A program made the position numbers and the translations under genes. Positions 43,955 through 54,328 of a stretch of 64,000 nt of DNA are shown piece by piece; position 1 is the first letter of the stretch, and each line of letters starts with the position of its first letter. The stretch comes from JASFYU01 sp045046905 (GTDB lineage Bacteria; Bacteroidota; Bacteroidia; Flavobacteriales; Flavobacteriaceae). Below the pieces are notes generated by a model, which saw only the letters and a program-made list of their open reading frames with translations, did not search any database and was not told the origin of the DNA. The DNA is taken from positions 12,135 through 76,134 of the forward strand of contig JASFYU010000116.1 of the NCBI GenBank assembly GCA_045046905.1, given 5' to 3'.

Positions 43955-44431
43955 CTATCTGTAGAAGAGTTGAGTGAAATATAAATTGCCCTTATTGTCT
44001 TTTTTTACACTGACCGCAGTATGTGTAAATTCGCCTTCTATCGTCTTTCTATGGCTCGAACTTTTTAGCCAACTTTGAAAGACCGAGCTCGCATCGGCAT
44101 AATCCTTGGCGATGTTCTCGGCTACAAACTCTGCATCCACTTTAGTTGTAATATCCGAGGCCCTATTACTAAAATTGTCATGGTTAAGATCGCCTCTGGA
44201 AATCATATAATCTGTATGCTTACCAGCATATTCGTAGGCGACAGAACTAAATTCCAAAACGGAGTTGCCTATTTCGATTCGATGTGCATTAACAACCTTC
44301 AATAATTCTTGTTCTATTGCAATGACGCTCTCTGCTTCAATGGTCCCGGTAGTATTCGAGGCCTCTTTACTGCACGAACTTGCCATACATACAACGATGG
44401 TATATAATACATAATATAGTCTTGTTTTCAT
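43955..44431 (-). CDS. CAP-domain lipoprotein
   Basis: 158 residues. Signal peptide with lipobox ASSC gives a predicted lipidated Cys near residue 20. The CAP/SCP domain follows: VNAHRIEIGNSVLEFSSVAYEYAGKH and the HDNFSNR region with a His. The bacterial family includes proteins of unknown enzymatic role. It is divergent from the macroglobulin gene and monocistronic. Confidence 0.85.
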   Translation of the reverse strand: MKTRLYYVLYTIVVCMASSCSKEASNTTGTIEAESVIAIEQELLKVVNAHRIEIGNSVLEFSSVAYEYAGKHTDYMISRGDLNHDNFSNRASDITTKVDAEFVAENIAKDYADASSVFQSWLKSSSHRKTIEGEFTHTAVSVKKDNKGNLYFTQLFYR

Positions 44432-44556
44432 ACAATGCTCTAAATTGTAAGTAGGTGTGTTTAAGACAAGTAGGTAGGTGAAGAGTTGGGATCTTGTACT
44501 TTACAGTCAACCATGGGGGATGGCCAATTGGACTGTAATGATACAGCATTTAATCT

Positions 44557-44586
44557 AAAACCTCTTTTGAAAAAGGGGTTTTTTCG
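44557..44586 (+). terminator. orphan hairpin with U-tract in an intergenic region
   Basis: AAAACCTCTTTT / AAAAGGGGTTTT with a minimal loop, one G-T pair, then TT TT. No rightward gene precedes it. See the finding on possible small RNAs. Confidence 0.4.
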
Positions 44587-44950
44587 ATGAACGACTAATT
44601 TTCACGAATAATAGCAGTTCAAAACCAATTGGCATAAATGTGTTTAGGGCCTTGATTTTTATCTAAAAGTTCTACAAGGGCCCTGTCTCAGGGATAGTCG
44701 GTTTCAAGAAATTTTTATGGCCCGAGATAGAGTTGTTTTAAAAGTTTAAGAGATTATTTTTGCCCTAATCTAGGTCGTTCAAATGTATCCCTGCTTCGAT
44801 TTGGCCCAGGAGGTTTTTTTAAGTTTTATCCCTTTATGGATCATTCCTGTAACCACAAGCAGATAAATAATTCGAGACAGTCAAAAACAATAAGGCAATT
44901 TGGTTTTCTAGGATCTATTTTATAATTAAATTAGATCGAACTCAGGGGAT

Positions 44951-44958
44951 TACTTTTG
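44951..44958 (+). promoter_or_regulatory. candidate -7 box of the macroglobulin gene
   Basis: TACTTTTG fits TAnnTTTG, 32 bases before ATG 44991. The area where a -33 would lie overlaps the TCGAACTCAGG-like sequence. Confidence 0.35.
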
Positions 44959-44990
44959 TAATTGAACCAGGTCATTAAAATGAAATTTAT

Positions 44991-47900
44991 ATGCGAATCA
45001 AGTCTACCTCATATTTCTTCCTTTTTGTATTGTTTTTGGTCGGATGTACTTCTGAAAAGAACAAAATTTCTGGGCAATTCGATAATCTTAGCGCATATCA
45101 AGAATACATTTCAGAGGTAAGTCATGGTATTATTTCGACCAAATCGGATGTTCGCGTAGTCTTGAACCAAGCCGTCGCGTCTTGGGTTAAAGGTGATGAA
45201 TTGGATAAAAATTTGCTCAGTGTGTCGCCCATGGTAAAGGGTAAAGTCGTGGCCTTGGATGACCGAACTATTGCCTTTCTGCCTGAAAACGGTTTTAAAC
45301 CAGATACGGAGTACCGATTTACTTTGAATTTAAAGAAACTGATTTTAGACATAGCTGATGAAAAGAAAACCATGGTCTTTGGAATAAAGACCTTGAAACA
45401 ACAGTTCAATGTATATACCAGCCCCATACAGTCATATTCAAAAGATCGGCAATTTATCGAAGGACAATTGCGAAGTGCCGATCAGCTTTCTTTGGAAATA
45501 GTAAAGCAGTTGGTTCGGGCAAAACAGAATGGAGAGGATATTCCTATAAAATTCGATGAGACCACTGAACAGAGCACCCAATTTCAGTTCAAGATCGATA
45601 GTATACAACGGTATGAAAACGATACCGAATTGAAAATTTCCTGGGACGGTACTGATTTTGATATTGAAAGTTCGGGCAGAAACGAAATCAGAATTCCGGG
45701 AAAGAATAATTTCACAGTGCTCGATGCCACCGTTGAAGCGGGAGAGCGGCAATTGGTTTTGGTCAATTTTTCAGACCCCATAAAAAAAGGACAGAATTTT
45801 AAGGGTTTAGTTGTGCTCGAGGGTGATGCAGACCCTAAATATTCAGTAGCAGGCAATACCTTGAAAGTCTACCCGTCTCAAGAAATTAAGGGAAGTTCTA
45901 AACTTGAAGTTTTCGAGGGTATCGAAAGTGTCGATGGGTATAAATTAAAAAGCAAGTTTGTGGAGCGTATCGCTTTTGAGCAGATAAAGCCTCAAGTACG
46001 CCTGCTTTCCAACGGAACAATCTTGCCCTCTTCGAACAATCTAAAAATCAATTTTGAGGCGGTAAATTTGAAAGCGGTTGATGTTTCTGTATTAAAAATT
46101 TATCAGGACAACATTCTTCAATTTTTACAGGGCAACAATTTAAGCGGAAATTATAATCTGCGGACTGTGGCAAGGCCTATCGCTACAAAAAAAATCATTT
46201 TACAGAATGACCTCGCCAACAGCAACGGGAAATGGTCTGCCCATGCCTTGGATCTGAAATCCTTGATTTCCCCAGAGGTAGGTGCAATCTATAGGGTAGA
46301 GTTTAATTATAGACCTTCATACAGCCTGTATACCTGTGAGTCTAACAACTTTATCGCTACAGAACAAGACGACGAAAATTTTGACGAAGAACAAGAGAAC
46401 AGTTCGTGGGACGGTGCGGAGGACTATTATGGGGATTATTATTACGATTATGAATGGAATGAACGTGAAAATCCGTGCCATACGTCTTATTACCACGATA
46501 AAAAGATAGGTATCAATGTATTGGCCTCAGATATTGGTGTAACTATAAAAAAAGGGTTGAACAAAAGTTATTTTGTCGCTGTAAATGATATTCTCAATAC
46601 CAATCCTATAGCTGGGGCCAAAGTCACGTTTTACAATTTTCAGCAACAGCCTATTGGAAATTTGGTTACCGATGCTGATGGGACCACGATTTTCGATTCG
46701 GAAAAACTCGCTTATTTTGCTATTGTAGAAAACAAGGGACAAAAAACCTATATAAAGCTAAATGATGGTAATGCGCTGTCCGTTAGCAAATTCAAGGTTT
46801 CTGGTGTTGAACTTCAAAAAGGCATTAAGGGTTTCATCTTTGGGGAACGAGGTGTTTGGCGACCGGGAGACAAAATTTTCCTCTCCTTTATGTTGGACGA
46901 TAATGCTAATAAACTGCCAGAAAACCATCCAGTGAAGCTTGAACTTTTAGACCCTTACAACAAGGTCGTTTTTAGGGAGGTCAAAACAGAAGGGCTCAAT
47001 AATTTTTATCATTTCGAGGTAAAAACCGATGAAAATGCGCCTACAGGAAACTGGTTAGCGAAAGTATCGGTCGGGGGAGCCAGTTTTACAAAGACGATTA
47101 AAATAGAGACCATAAAACCGAACCGTTTAAAGGTCAAGACCGAATTTGAAAAAGAAATGCTCTCTGCAGACAAACCTATGCATGGAGTTATAGCGGTCAA
47201 ATGGTTGCACGGGGCAATTGCCAAGAACCTGAAGGCAGATATTACCGCCAAATTTAATCCGCAGACGACTACCTTCAAAACCTTTCCCGGATATATTTTT
47301 GACGATCCGACCCGAAGTTTTTCTACTATGGATTTACCGGTATTTGATGGTAAAATCGATAATGAAGGCAAGGCCAATTTCAGTATTGACCCACAATTGG
47401 ACGGTAAATCGGCCGGTATGTTGAATGCAGTTTTTATTACAAAAGTATATGAGAACGGTGGTGATTTCAGTACAGATGTCTTTTCTAGGCCGTATTCGCC
47501 GTATACCTCCTATATTGGTTTAAACGTTCCCAAAGGTGACAAGACAAGAGGTATGCTCTTGACAGATACCCCGCATACCTTCGAGGTGGCCTCCGTTGAT
47601 GAAAAAGGAAACCCACAAGCAGCTAAAGATTTAAAAGTGACGATCCATAAAGTATCGTGGAGATGGTGGTGGGATACCGCAGCGGATAACGTCGGCAATT
47701 TTAGTAGTAGTAACTATCATGAAAAGGTTTTTGAAAAGACGATTAGTACAAATTCAAATGGAAAAGGAAGTTTTAATTTTGAACTAAAATACCCCGAATG
47801 GGGCAGATATCTGGTACGGGTGGTCGATGAAAACGGCGGGCATGCCACGGGTAAGATCATGTATATCGATTGGCCAGGTTGGGCGGGCAAGTCTAGAAAG

Positions 47901-50510
47901 AACGATCCTTCCGCGGCGACCATGCTGGTGTTTTCTACAGACAAGGAAAAATACAATGTAAATGAGACGGCAACGGTAAGCTTTCCGAGTTCAGAAGATG
48001 GCAGGGCTTTGGTCACCATAGAAAATGGTAACGAGGTATTGGAATCCTTATGGGTAGAAACGGCAAAGGGTGAAACCAAGTTTCAACTGCCGATAAAGGA
48101 GCTGTATACACCCAATGTCTTTATTCATATTTCACTCTTACAGCCACATGCCACTACTTTAAACGATAATCCGATTCGATTGTACGGAGTAGTACCCATT
48201 TCGGTAGAAGATCCGAAGACCATATTAAGCCCTGAAATTTCAATGCCCGAGGTATTACGGCCAGAGGAGACGATTACCCTTAAGGTCGGCGAAAAAAATA
48301 AGATGGCAATGACCTATAGTATAGCCATAGTCGATGAAGGTTTGCTAGACCTTACGCGTTTCAAGACCCCTGACCCCTGGGCTACTTTTTATGCCAATGA
48401 AGCTTTGGGTGTAAAAACATGGGATGTTTATGATGATGTGATCGGGGCCTTTGGTGGTCGAATCGACCAAGTTTTTGCAATCGGGGGTGATGGCACCTTG
48501 GCGGGTGCCAAGAGCAAAAAAGCGAACCGATTTGAGGCTGTGGTAATACATCTAGGCCCCTTTAAATTAAAAAAGGGAGAGACAAGATCTCATCAGGTCA
48601 AGATTCCAAAATATATAGGTTCCGTACGAACAATGATTGTTGCAGGAAATTCTGATAACGAAGCTTATGGCATGGTAGAAAAGACTACCCCGGTTCGTAA
48701 ACCTCTAATGGTGTTGGCATCTTTGCCACGAAAAGTTACGCCAGGAGAGAAAGTGACGTTGCCCGTGACCGTTTTCGCCATGGATAAAAAGATTAAAAAT
48801 GTAACTGTAAGGCTAAAAAAGGACGAGGCTTTTAAGATTGCTGGGGAAGCCACTAAAATAGTATCTTTTGATCAGCCTGATGAAAAAATGGTCTATTTTG
48901 ATTTGAATGTGGCCGATATCAGCGGCATTGGAAAAGTAATCGTCGAGGTTTCCGGTAATGGGGAAACAGCCTCCTACGAAGTAGAGATTGATATTGTGAA
49001 TCCGAACCCCTTGACTGCTGAAGTACAGGATATGGTACTAGATGCCATGGGCGAACAGACCATTAATTTGGAAACTTTTGGTATCGCCGGAAGTAATTCT
49101 GTCGAAGTGGAATTTTCCACCTTGCCCCAGATGAATTTTAACGGGCGCTTGCAGTATTTGATCAGATATCCGCACGGTTGTGTAGAACAGACGACTTCAG
49201 CTGCTTTTCCACAATTGTTCTTGACCGATATCTTTGATTTGGACGGAAACCGAAAAAAACAGATCCAGCAAAATGTAGAAAGCGCTATAAAACGTTTGGG
49301 GGGCTATCAGTTCCCCAACGGTGGATTCGCGTATTGGCCCGGACAGGCGCAGGCCAATGACTGGGGTACAAGTTTTGCGGGGCACTTTTTATTAGAAGCC
49401 AAAAAGAAGGGGTATGTACTACCGATCGGCTTTACATCAGGCTGGGTAAACTATCAACGTCAAGTCGCCAAACAGTGGCGTACGGGCGCAGGCCGTTCCG
49501 ATTTGGCGCAGGCCTATCGTTTGTATACCTTGGCACTTTCAGGCAATGCCGATGTGGCGAGCATGAACCGATTGCGCGAAATGGGCAAGCTCTCCAACGA
49601 GGCCAAATTCAGGTTGGCCGCTACCTATGCATTGATCGGGCAGGGGAATGTCGCCAATACGCTATTGGGTGACGCAAGCCTCGATTTTAAGAACTACAAA
49701 TACAACTATACCACCTATGGATCCAGTAGTCGTAATCGAGCGATGGCCTTGGAGACCTTGGTATTGTTAAAAGACAAGACCAAAGCCCAGCAAATGGCAA
49801 AAATCTTGGCAAAAAGAATGAGCGAAAATCGTTGGATGAGCACACAGGCGACCTCGTATAGTTTGTTAGCCATGGCCAAATTTGCAGTAATGGTAGGGGG
49901 CAAGGGAATCAAAGCCACCATCACGGTTAACGGAAAATCAGAAAACCTAAGTACCCCAAAAACCTTGGCAACACGTACATTGAATATCAAGAAAGGAAAC
50001 AATAGCATTCAGTTAAAAAACCTGGAGGGCAACACCTTGTACGTGAGTATTGTAAATAGTGGAATTTTGCCCGTAGGCCAAGAGAAAGTGGTGCAGCGCA
50101 ATCTTAAGGCACATATGGTATTCAAGAGTAGGAACGGCTCTCGATTAGATGTTTCCCAAATGGTACAAGGCACCGATTTTGTTGCTGAGGTCACTATTAC
50201 CAACACCACCGCCAATAGCGTTGAGGATTTGGCCCTTGTTGAAATTTTTCCAAGTGGGTGGGAAATCGTAAATACGCGCTTTACCGACTTCGGTGAATTT
50301 GTAGACAATCAAGTGACCCATACCGATTTGCGTGATGATCGGGCCAATTTTTACTTCGATATGAAAAAGAACGAGACCAAAACCTTTCGGGTACTATTGA
50401 ACGCTTCGTATTTGGGTCGCTATTACCTGCCCGGTATCCAGGTTGAAGCTATGTATAATAATGAATATGCAGCACGTACAAAAGGACAATGGGTAGAAGT
50501 GGTGCAATAA
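44991..50510 (+). CDS. alpha-2-macroglobulin family lipoprotein
   Basis: 1839 residues. Signal peptide with lipobox LVGC makes a predicted outer- or inner-membrane lipoprotein in the periplasm. MG2-type domains appear near 630-760 (GFIFGERGVWRPGDKIFLSF), the bait region follows, and the thioester motif CVEQ appears in YPHGCVEQTTSAAF near residue 1396. It is thought to trap foreign proteases and repair damage together with PBP1C. pbpC lies 1.4 kb downstream, with two small genes between. Bacteroidota forms are longer than E. coli YfhM (about 1650). Confidence 0.92.
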   Translation: MRIKSTSYFFLFVLFLVGCTSEKNKISGQFDNLSAYQEYISEVSHGIISTKSDVRVVLNQAVASWVKGDELDKNLLSVSPMVKGKVVALDDRTIAFLPENGFKPDTEYRFTLNLKKLILDIADEKKTMVFGIKTLKQQFNVYTSPIQSYSKDRQFIEGQLRSADQLSLEIVKQLVRAKQNGEDIPIKFDETTEQSTQFQFKIDSIQRYENDTELKISWDGTDFDIESSGRNEIRIPGKNNFTVLDATVEAGERQLVLVNFSDPIKKGQNFKGLVVLEGDADPKYSVAGNTLKVYPSQEIKGSSKLEVFEGIESVDGYKLKSKFVERIAFEQIKPQVRLLSNGTILPSSNNLKINFEAVNLKAVDVSVLKIYQDNILQFLQGNNLSGNYNLRTVARPIATKKIILQNDLANSNGKWSAHALDLKSLISPEVGAIYRVEFNYRPSYSLYTCESNNFIATEQDDENFDEEQENSSWDGAEDYYGDYYYDYEWNERENPCHTSYYHDKKIGINVLASDIGVTIKKGLNKSYFVAVNDILNTNPIAGAKVTFYNFQQQPIGNLVTDADGTTIFDSEKLAYFAIVENKGQKTYIKLNDGNALSVSKFKVSGVELQKGIKGFIFGERGVWRPGDKIFLSFMLDDNANKLPENHPVKLELLDPYNKVVFREVKTEGLNNFYHFEVKTDENAPTGNWLAKVSVGGASFTKTIKIETIKPNRLKVKTEFEKEMLSADKPMHGVIAVKWLHGAIAKNLKADITAKFNPQTTTFKTFPGYIFDDPTRSFSTMDLPVFDGKIDNEGKANFSIDPQLDGKSAGMLNAVFITKVYENGGDFSTDVFSRPYSPYTSYIGLNVPKGDKTRGMLLTDTPHTFEVASVDEKGNPQAAKDLKVTIHKVSWRWWWDTAADNVGNFSSSNYHEKVFEKTISTNSNGKGSFNFELKYPEWGRYLVRVVDENGGHATGKIMYIDWPGWAGKSRKNDPSAATMLVFSTDKEKYNVNETATVSFPSSEDGRALVTIENGNEVLESLWVETAKGETKFQLPIKELYTPNVFIHISLLQPHATTLNDNPIRLYGVVPISVEDPKTILSPEISMPEVLRPEETITLKVGEKNKMAMTYSIAIVDEGLLDLTRFKTPDPWATFYANEALGVKTWDVYDDVIGAFGGRIDQVFAIGGDGTLAGAKSKKANRFEAVVIHLGPFKLKKGETRSHQVKIPKYIGSVRTMIVAGNSDNEAYGMVEKTTPVRKPLMVLASLPRKVTPGEKVTLPVTVFAMDKKIKNVTVRLKKDEAFKIAGEATKIVSFDQPDEKMVYFDLNVADISGIGKVIVEVSGNGETASYEVEIDIVNPNPLTAEVQDMVLDAMGEQTINLETFGIAGSNSVEVEFSTLPQMNFNGRLQYLIRYPHGCVEQTTSAAFPQLFLTDIFDLDGNRKKQIQQNVESAIKRLGGYQFPNGGFAYWPGQAQANDWGTSFAGHFLLEAKKKGYVLPIGFTSGWVNYQRQVAKQWRTGAGRSDLAQAYRLYTLALSGNADVASMNRLREMGKLSNEAKFRLAATYALIGQGNVANTLLGDASLDFKNYKYNYTTYGSSSRNRAMALETLVLLKDKTKAQQMAKILAKRMSENRWMSTQATSYSLLAMAKFAVMVGGKGIKATITVNGKSENLSTPKTLATRTLNIKKGNNSIQLKNLEGNTLYVSIVNSGILPVGQEKVVQRNLKAHMVFKSRNGSRLDVSQMVQGTDFVAEVTITNTTANSVEDLALVEIFPSGWEIVNTRFTDFGEFVDNQVTHTDLRDDRANFYFDMKKNETKTFRVLLNASYLGRYYLPGIQVEAMYNNEYAARTKGQWVEVVQ

Positions 50511-50577
50511 CAGCGTCACATGACCTTTGTTCATATGGGGTTATTTTGGATGATGTTCGATCTTGAATAAAATCGGT

Positions 50578-51084
50578 TCAATGAGCCGCTTCGAGACTTT
50601 CTTTTTCTTTCAATACCCTGTTAAACACAAATGCCCCGATTTCTTTTATAGGTTCATAGAGTACCGATTGCTGTACCGTTTCATTTTTCAGCAAACCGAC
50701 AGAAGAATTCGCTCGATCGATAAATACCAGTAGGGCACCAAGGATTACAGCTACCTTTAAGACGCCGAAAATTCCCCCAGCAATTTTATTGATCAAGCCC
50801 AATAGGGCAAAGTCGGCAATCTTGGTCAAGAACTTTCCGGCCATATGAACCACAAGAACAATGGCGATAAAGGTGACGATGAAAGCAGCGATGTTGATGT
50901 AGCGTTCATCCCATTCCATATTTTGAGCGAGGTAATCCCCAGCATAATACGAAAAATGAATGGATCCGTAGATGCCTGCGATCAAAGCGATGATCGACGC
51001 GATTTCTATGAAAAGTCCATTTTTAAGACCTTTCCAAAGTCCCCAGAGGAGGAACAAGCCTAAAATAATATCCAAGAAACTCAT
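50578..51084 (-). CDS. CvpA family membrane protein
   Basis: 168 residues from ATG 51084; a longer frame from 51111 adds nine residues not typical of the family. Helices: residues 4-22, 27-46, 62-82, 97-120. CvpA in E. coli is tied to colicin V production and envelope homeostasis. Sequence MSFLDIILGLFLLWGLWKGLKNG fits. It sits opposite to the flanking genes. Confidence 0.87.
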   Translation of the reverse strand: MSFLDIILGLFLLWGLWKGLKNGLFIEIASIIALIAGIYGSIHFSYYAGDYLAQNMEWDERYINIAAFIVTFIAIVLVVHMAGKFLTKIADFALLGLINKIAGGIFGVLKVAVILGALLVFIDRANSSVGLLKNETVQQSVLYEPIKEIGAFVFNRVLKEKESLEAAH

Positions 51085-51179
51085 GATAAAGTGTTTTCGT
51101 AAAAGTAACATTTTGATTTATACATTTGCCTTTGTCCCCAACACTTAGTAATAGTGATGGTTCTCTTGAGGGAGTTCAT

Positions 51180-51187
51180 TACCTTTG
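51180..51187 (+). promoter_or_regulatory. candidate -7 box of the 118-aa gene/pbpC unit
   Basis: TACCTTTG fits TAnnTTTG 27 bases before ATG 51215. A second box TACATTTG at 51121-51128 is also possible. Confidence 0.4.
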
Positions 51188-51214
51188 TACATCTAAAACG
51201 TCGCATAAAAACCT

Positions 51215-51571
51215 ATGTCTCGAGATGTACAATTAAAAGAACATTGGCAAGAATTGGTCGAAAAACTCTCTGCTCAATTTGCCGATGGGGATCCCTTAAA
51301 TCTAGATGCGATTATTTATTTGGTCGGCGTTCAGGAGCTGGGTCAATACCATAGAAAATACAAGAAAAGCGAAAAGTTGAATTTAATGCATATTGCCATC
51401 TGCCGTTTATTGGAACCCTATGGCTATTATGAATTCGATTTTTATGATGAGGAGGGTTGGCCGCATTACACTGTTAAGGAGGAATTGCCGTCATTAAAGG
51501 CAGGGGAGCAATCGGTCTTGATGAAGGAAGCAGTTGTAGGTTATTTTTTAGAGAAGGACTATTTAAACTAA
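51215..51571 (+). CDS. conserved hypothetical protein
   Basis: 118 residues, acidic, no signal peptide, no membrane helix. Sequence includes LNLDAIIYLVGVQELGQ and FDFYDEEGWPHYTV. I believe this protein is conserved in Flavobacteriia beside pbpC, but I cannot name a function. It starts 21-27 bp after a promoter-like box and is followed by the ABM gene after 10 bases. Confidence 0.7.
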   Translation: MSRDVQLKEHWQELVEKLSAQFADGDPLNLDAIIYLVGVQELGQYHRKYKKSEKLNLMHIAICRLLEPYGYYEFDFYDEEGWPHYTVKEELPSLKAGEQSVLMKEAVVGYFLEKDYLN

Positions 51572-51581
51572 ACCCGTTCTT

Positions 51582-51890
51582 ATGCAAACAAAAACGCCTT
51601 ACTACGCTGTTATCTTTACGTCGACACGTACAGAAGAAGACAATGGCTACGCCGAAATGGCACAGCAAATGGAAGATTTGGCTAATAAGCAAGCTGGTTT
51701 TTTGGGCATGGAAAGTGCAAAAGAGAAAGTGGGCATTACCATAAGTTATTGGGATAGTCTGGAGGCAATTGCGAACTGGAAAGGGAATATCGATCATTTG
51801 GTAGCACAGCGCAAAGGAAAAAAGGATTGGTATTCATGGTATAAGGTCCGTATTTGTTTGGTGGAACGAGAATATGATTTCCATTCATAA
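51582..51890 (+). CDS. antibiotic biosynthesis monooxygenase (ABM) domain protein
   Basis: 102 residues, dimeric alpha+beta barrel. It starts TPYYAVIFTSTRTEEDNGYAEM and shows FLGMESAKEKVGITISYWDS and WKGNIDHLVAQRKGKKDWYSWYKVRIC. Such proteins remove small reactive compounds or bind haem. The last 17 bases overlap the start of pbpC, so translation is coupled. Confidence 0.88.
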   Translation: MQTKTPYYAVIFTSTRTEEDNGYAEMAQQMEDLANKQAGFLGMESAKEKVGITISYWDSLEAIANWKGNIDHLVAQRKGKKDWYSWYKVRICLVEREYDFHS

Positions 51891-54264
51891 AAAAAAGCTA
51901 CACATACCAAAAAGGCAGTTTCGCTTCTTGAGAAGGGGTAGGAAAATATTTTTCAAAAAACGGATGCTTCTTGTCATTCCGTTGATTGCTTATTATTTCT
52001 GTCTTCCGACAGTTCTTTTCAAAGCCCCGACGGCAACTGTAATCGAAAGCGATCAAGGCACTTTGCTCGGTGCAATGATTGCCGATGACGGTCAATGGCG
52101 GTTTCCGGTCGTAGATAGCATACCCAATAAGTTCAAGACTTGTATACTGCAATTTGAGGATGCCTATTTTTATACCCATCCGGGATTTAATCCGGTTGCT
52201 ATGGCCAAGGCTATTGCGGCCAATATTGCTACGGGGGAAACCGTTCGTGGCGGGAGTACCATCACCCAGCAACTTATTCGACTTTCTAGAAATGGTAAAA
52301 AGCGAACGTATTTTGAAAAGGGCATTGAGTTAATTCTCGCTACGCGATTAGAACTCCGCTATTCTAAGGAAGAAATATTAAAACTATATGCCAGTCATGC
52401 CCCTTATGGAGGTAATGTTGTGGGCTTGGATGTGGCCGCTTGGCGCTATTTCAGTCTACGGGCACACCAGCTTTCTTGGGCCGAATCGGCAATGCTTGCC
52501 GTACTGCCCAATGCGCCAAGTCTGATCTATCCCGGAAAAAATCAAGAAAAACTCTTGACAAAGCGAAATCGTTTGCTAAAAAAATTAAGGGGTAAGGAGA
52601 TTATCGATAGCACGACCTACACCTTGGCCCTGCTCGAGGAATTACCTCTGAAACCGTATTCGCTTCCTAAGATTGCACCGCATCTGGTGCAGTATTTGGC
52701 CAAAAAGCATAAGGGAGAACGCATGGTCACCACCTTGGATGAAAATCTCCAACGCAATGTGAATTCAATTGTTGACAGGCATTATCAAAATCTAAGGCAG
52801 GACCAAGTGCATAATGCCGCTGTGTTGGTTTTGGACGTTGAGACACGCCAGGTGCTGTCCTATGTCGGCAATACCCGGACCATGAAGGAACATCAGAAAG
52901 ATGTAGATATGGTACAGGCCAACCGTAGTACCGGTAGTGTTATAAAACCCCTGTTATATGCGGCTATGCTCGATGCGGGTGAATTGTTGCCCAAGATGCT
53001 CATTCCTGATGTTCCGACTCGAATTGCGGGCTATACCCCCGAAAATTTCAATGCCGATTACAGCGGAGCGGTTGAAGCCCGGAAAGCCTTGGCACGATCG
53101 CTCAATATTCCTGCGGTACGTTTGTTACAATCCTATGGCCTGGGGAAATTTAGAGATCAGCTCGATTTTTTCGAACTGCGGGGCATTGACAAAGCAGCCG
53201 ATCATTATGGCCTGACCTTGATTTTGGGCGGTGCGGAGACCAATCTCTGGGATCTGTGCAAGACCTACGCCAATCTGGCTTCGACCATCAATCATTTTAA
53301 CGCCACTTCAAGTGAATATTTTGATCATGAATTCGTGAATCCAATATTGGAAAAAGACCAAGAAGTCAGTTTTGGTAAAAAATCTATCCAAAAAACTATT
53401 TTTGATGCTGCTAGTATCTACCTGACTTTTGATGCCATGAAGGAGGTAAACCGCCCAGAGGGCAGCGAATCATGGAAATTTTTCGATGGCAGCAAGGAGA
53501 TTGCATGGAAAACAGGGACCAGTTTTGGCAATAAGGATGCCTGGGCCATTGGCCTGACAAAAGACTATGTGGTTGGTGTTTGGGTGGGCAATGCCGATGG
53601 TGAAGGGCGGCCCAGTGTTACCGGAATCTTAAGTGCCGCCCCTATTTTGTTCGATGTTTTTGATGTGCTTCCTACCAGTAAATGGTTTAATCGACCTTTG
53701 GATGAATTTGTTGATGTTGTGACCTGTGCGGAAAGCGGATATCTGGCGACCGAAATCTGTCCGTCTAAAATTACATCCATTCCAAAAAAACAGAATTATA
53801 TAAAAGCTTGTGATTACCATCAAATAGTTCATTTGGATGCAAAAAAACAATTTCAGGTAAATTCCTCTTGTACCGACCTGTCTCAAATGGTTTCGCAGTC
53901 TTGGTTCGTATTGCCGCCTTTGATAGAATTCTACTATAAACGAACTCATCCCACCTATAGAACCTTGCCCGTTTTTCGCCGAGATTGCCAAAGTACTGCC
54001 GCTTCGCCCATGGCGTTTATATACCCAAAAAATGGAAGCTGCATTAGCTTGATAAAAGGCTTTGGAGGCAAGAAAAATGAACTCGTTCTGCAAGTGGCCC
54101 ATAGTAAACCAGGAACGAAGGTGTATTGGTATTTAGACGAAACATTTGTACAACAGACGAAAGACTTTCATGAGATCGGACTTCTTCCTGCTTCGGGGAG
54201 ACATAAAATCACGGTGATCGATGCCCTAGGTAATGAGGTAAACATTTCGATAACAATAGAGTAG
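51874..54264 (+). CDS. pbpC: penicillin-binding protein 1C
   Basis: 796 residues. Short cytosolic N-terminus, membrane helix near 27-48, then GT51 transglycosylase with EDAYFYTHPGFNPVAM and GGSTITQQLIRLSR. The transpeptidase has SVIK in STGSVIKPLLYAAML and KTGTS in AWKTGTSFGNKDAW. A C-terminal BiPBP_C domain follows. It polymerises and cross-links peptidoglycan in the periplasm. Its translation overlaps the ABM gene. With the macroglobulin gene upstream this is a common bacterial pair. Confidence 0.95.
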   Translation: MISIHKKKLHIPKRQFRFLRRGRKIFFKKRMLLVIPLIAYYFCLPTVLFKAPTATVIESDQGTLLGAMIADDGQWRFPVVDSIPNKFKTCILQFEDAYFYTHPGFNPVAMAKAIAANIATGETVRGGSTITQQLIRLSRNGKKRTYFEKGIELILATRLELRYSKEEILKLYASHAPYGGNVVGLDVAAWRYFSLRAHQLSWAESAMLAVLPNAPSLIYPGKNQEKLLTKRNRLLKKLRGKEIIDSTTYTLALLEELPLKPYSLPKIAPHLVQYLAKKHKGERMVTTLDENLQRNVNSIVDRHYQNLRQDQVHNAAVLVLDVETRQVLSYVGNTRTMKEHQKDVDMVQANRSTGSVIKPLLYAAMLDAGELLPKMLIPDVPTRIAGYTPENFNADYSGAVEARKALARSLNIPAVRLLQSYGLGKFRDQLDFFELRGIDKAADHYGLTLILGGAETNLWDLCKTYANLASTINHFNATSSEYFDHEFVNPILEKDQEVSFGKKSIQKTIFDAASIYLTFDAMKEVNRPEGSESWKFFDGSKEIAWKTGTSFGNKDAWAIGLTKDYVVGVWVGNADGEGRPSVTGILSAAPILFDVFDVLPTSKWFNRPLDEFVDVVTCAESGYLATEICPSKITSIPKKQNYIKACDYHQIVHLDAKKQFQVNSSCTDLSQMVSQSWFVLPPLIEFYYKRTHPTYRTLPVFRRDCQSTAASPMAFIYPKNGSCISLIKGFGGKKNELVLQVAHSKPGTKVYWYLDETFVQQTKDFHEIGLLPASGRHKITVIDALGNEVNISITIE

Positions 54265-54328
54265 GGAGCGAGACTTTGTAATCGAAAGTTTAAACCTTAT
54301 ATTTAACGTTGAGTCAATACACAAAACT

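Larger units (their letters stand above)
44432..44990. other. 559-bp intergenic region before the macroglobulin gene
   Basis: Between divergent CAP lipoprotein and macroglobulin genes. It holds a hairpin with rightward U-tract (44557-44586), a weak copy of the TCGAACTCAGG repeat (44931-44946), and a -7 box (44951-44958). Neither strand shows a protein-like frame above about 60 codons. Confidence 0.55.
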
